Source of the DNA: JAYOEY01 sp038120295
GTDB taxonomy: Bacteria > Pseudomonadota > Alphaproteobacteria > MPNO01 > UBA2964
Length of the DNA stretch: 14,605 bases
Assembly (NCBI GenBank): GCA_038120295.1
Contig: JAYOLL010000047.1
Location: forward strand, 1-14,605
Reading direction: 5' to 3'
Below the pieces are notes generated by a model. It had not been told where the DNA came from. It was given only the letters and a program-made list of their open reading frames with translations, and searched no databases. Within the stretch, counting starts at the first letter, position 1. The number at the start of each line of letters is the position of its first letter. Below are positions 13,447-14,605 of this stretch, piece after piece. The position numbers and the translations under genes were made by a program.

Positions 13447-14605
13447 ATGGCTATTGACCTACACGATTTGGTCGATAACCCGCGTGAGTCTTTAGATATT
13501 GAACTTAAGCAATGGCTTGATCTAACCCAAAACTTGAATCGAGCAAATCTAGCTCGCCATATTGCGGCCCTCTGCAATCACGGTGGTGGTTACATCGTAT
13601 TCGGTTTTTGCGATGATGCTTCCGTCGACCTGAATATCTCAACATCACTTCAATTATATGATCGTGATACCATATCTAGCATCGTAAAACATTACCTAGC
13701 TCCATCATTTGAATGCCACGTAACGAGTATAGAAAGCAACGCCGGAAATAAACATACACATACCATCATCCAAGTTCCTGGCCATGGAAGCGTTCCTGTA
13801 TGCTCACAAAAAGGCGGACCGCATGACGAAAAAGGAAGACCACAGGGAATTCGCCCCAATACATATTATGTTCGCGCCCTAGGACCGGAGAGCACTCCGA
13901 TCACAATGCCTGATCAGTGGATGAAGTTAATAAGACGCTGCACGTTGAATGATCGGGACACGCTGTTGCGTGAAATGAACGAAATTCTCCATGGTCACCG
14001 GACGGTTAGTCCGAGTTCTTTGGAACGGCTTAAAAATTGGGATAAGGCAGTCAACAAGCGATACACAGACCTAGTTGAAGGGGAAAAAAGAATAAATTGG
14101 CCCTTACCACTGTCAAAATTCCACTATCAATTAAGTTATCTCATTGTTCATAATGATGAACCCAAATCCATTGAATATTTGAGAAATATTCTAGAAGAGA
14201 TAAATAATGAAGTACGAGACACAGTATATACTGGATGGAGTATGTTTTATCCGTTCATGGTTCCAGAAATTTCTCCAAAAATATTTTCCGAAAATTCAGA
14301 TGGAACGGGTTTAGAACTTCTTGAAGAAAACCTTACATATGAAGATTCATTTCAAACCAGCTTACCAGATTTTTGGCGCGTCTCTCCCGATGGCCGGGCA
14401 TCTATCGTCCGTGGTTACCGTGAAGACTATCGCTTAATCCCTGCTGGGAAGTGGTTGGCACCAATAACTGTATTAAGAGAGACCGCAGAATTGGTACGCC
14501 ATGCGCGTGCCTATTCTCGTCGATTTCCGTCAAACACAGAGATAAATTTTTTAGGGGCTGAAGTAGCTAAGGGCCTAATTGAGGTTCTATCTTTGCTACG
14601 ATGTA
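13447..14605 (+). CDS. AlbA_2 (Schlafen-type) domain protein, 3'-truncated by window
   Basis: 386 codons are visible without a stop before the right edge. The ATG at 13447 has AAGGTGA 7 nt upstream. Residues about 10-60 (ESLDIELKQWLDLT, then RANLARHIAALCNHGGGYIVFGFCDD) match the N-terminal AlbA_2 or divergent AAA_4 domain, with its E-x-K strand and the aliphatic-N-x-GG-x-(I/L)-x-(F/I)-G core. About 130-155 contains NTYYVRALGPESTPI, which is usual after this domain. The remaining about 220 residues are mostly helical-looking with no motif I recognise; RETAELVRHARAYSRRFPSNTEI (about 340-362) recalls a conserved C-terminal segment of long bacterial AlbA_2 proteins. Base composition is visibly AT-rich and codon use differs from the dioxygenases just upstream, which suggests recent acquisition. 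The family includes transcriptional regulators and Schlafen-like nucleic-acid enzymes, and often sits with defence genes. Function is not assigned. Confidence 0.78.
   Translation, partial: MAIDLHDLVDNPRESLDIELKQWLDLTQNLNRANLARHIAALCNHGGGYIVFGFCDDASVDLNISTSLQLYDRDTISSIVKHYLAPSFECHVTSIESNAGNKHTHTIIQVPGHGSVPVCSQKGGPHDEKGRPQGIRPNTYYVRALGPESTPITMPDQWMKLIRRCTLNDRDTLLREMNEILHGHRTVSPSSLERLKNWDKAVNKRYTDLVEGEKRINWPLPLSKFHYQLSYLIVHNDEPKSIEYLRNILEEINNEVRDTVYTGWSMFYPFMVPEISPKIFSENSDGTGLELLEENLTYEDSFQTSLPDFWRVSPDGRASIVRGYREDYRLIPAGKWLAPITVLRETAELVRHARAYSRRFPSNTEINFLGAEVAKGLIEVLSLLRC

Overview
The window looks like a piece of an alphaproteobacterial chromosome. The evidence is a GC-rich backbone, an RpoD with an acidic spacer between regions 1.2 and 2, and intergenic gaps full of short palindromes of the kind common in Rhizobiales and Rhodospirillales (CATCACCGGG, CTCATCCTGAG and CCCTCCCCC types). 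A run of 100 Ns shows that it is a scaffolded draft assembly, possibly a metagenome bin. I cannot name a genus.

Layout. (1) 2-1597: housekeeping sigma factor rpoD, cut by the left edge. (2) 1598-3867: a small accessory island with two nuclease-like genes. One is a DUF3883/NOV-domain protein with a McrB/HNH-type N-terminal domain and noticeably lower GC. The other is a homing-endonuclease-associated-repeat protein with a C-terminal restriction-like domain. A good sigma70-type promoter overlapping a 17-bp palindrome lies between them. Inverted copies of a composite palindromic repeat flank the first gene. (3) 3868-4182: GC-rich hairpin repeats, no convincing gene. (4) 4183-8745, minus strand: a probable operon read as molybdopterin-binding hydroxylase large subunit, then an NMT1/THI5-like substrate-binding protein with no signal peptide, then an Amidohydro_2 hydrolase/decarboxylase. 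The hydroxylase has no FAD or 2Fe-2S partner here and the binding protein has no permease or ATPase. (5) 8951-10201, plus strand, divergent from the operon: an EntS-like (MFS_3) exporter. (6) 10443-10913: a small secreted SNase-like protein with a TTG start. (7) 10914-11158: a tandem array of a 16-bp unit with an assembly gap inside it. (8) 11159-13398: two divergent TauD/TfdA-type Fe(II)/2-oxoglutarate dioxygenases. (9) 13447 to the right edge: an AT-rich gene with an AlbA_2 (Schlafen-type) N-terminal domain, cut by the window.

How the genes may work together. The molybdenum hydroxylase, amidohydrolase, exporter and two dioxygenases look like a peripheral catabolic neighbourhood for an organic substrate, perhaps an N-heterocycle, an aromatic or a sulfonate. 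No substrate can be read from the sequence. The DUF3883, HEAR-nuclease and AlbA_2 genes are typical of defence or mobile islands, and two of the three differ in base composition from their neighbours. No complete, recognisable defence system is present in the window.
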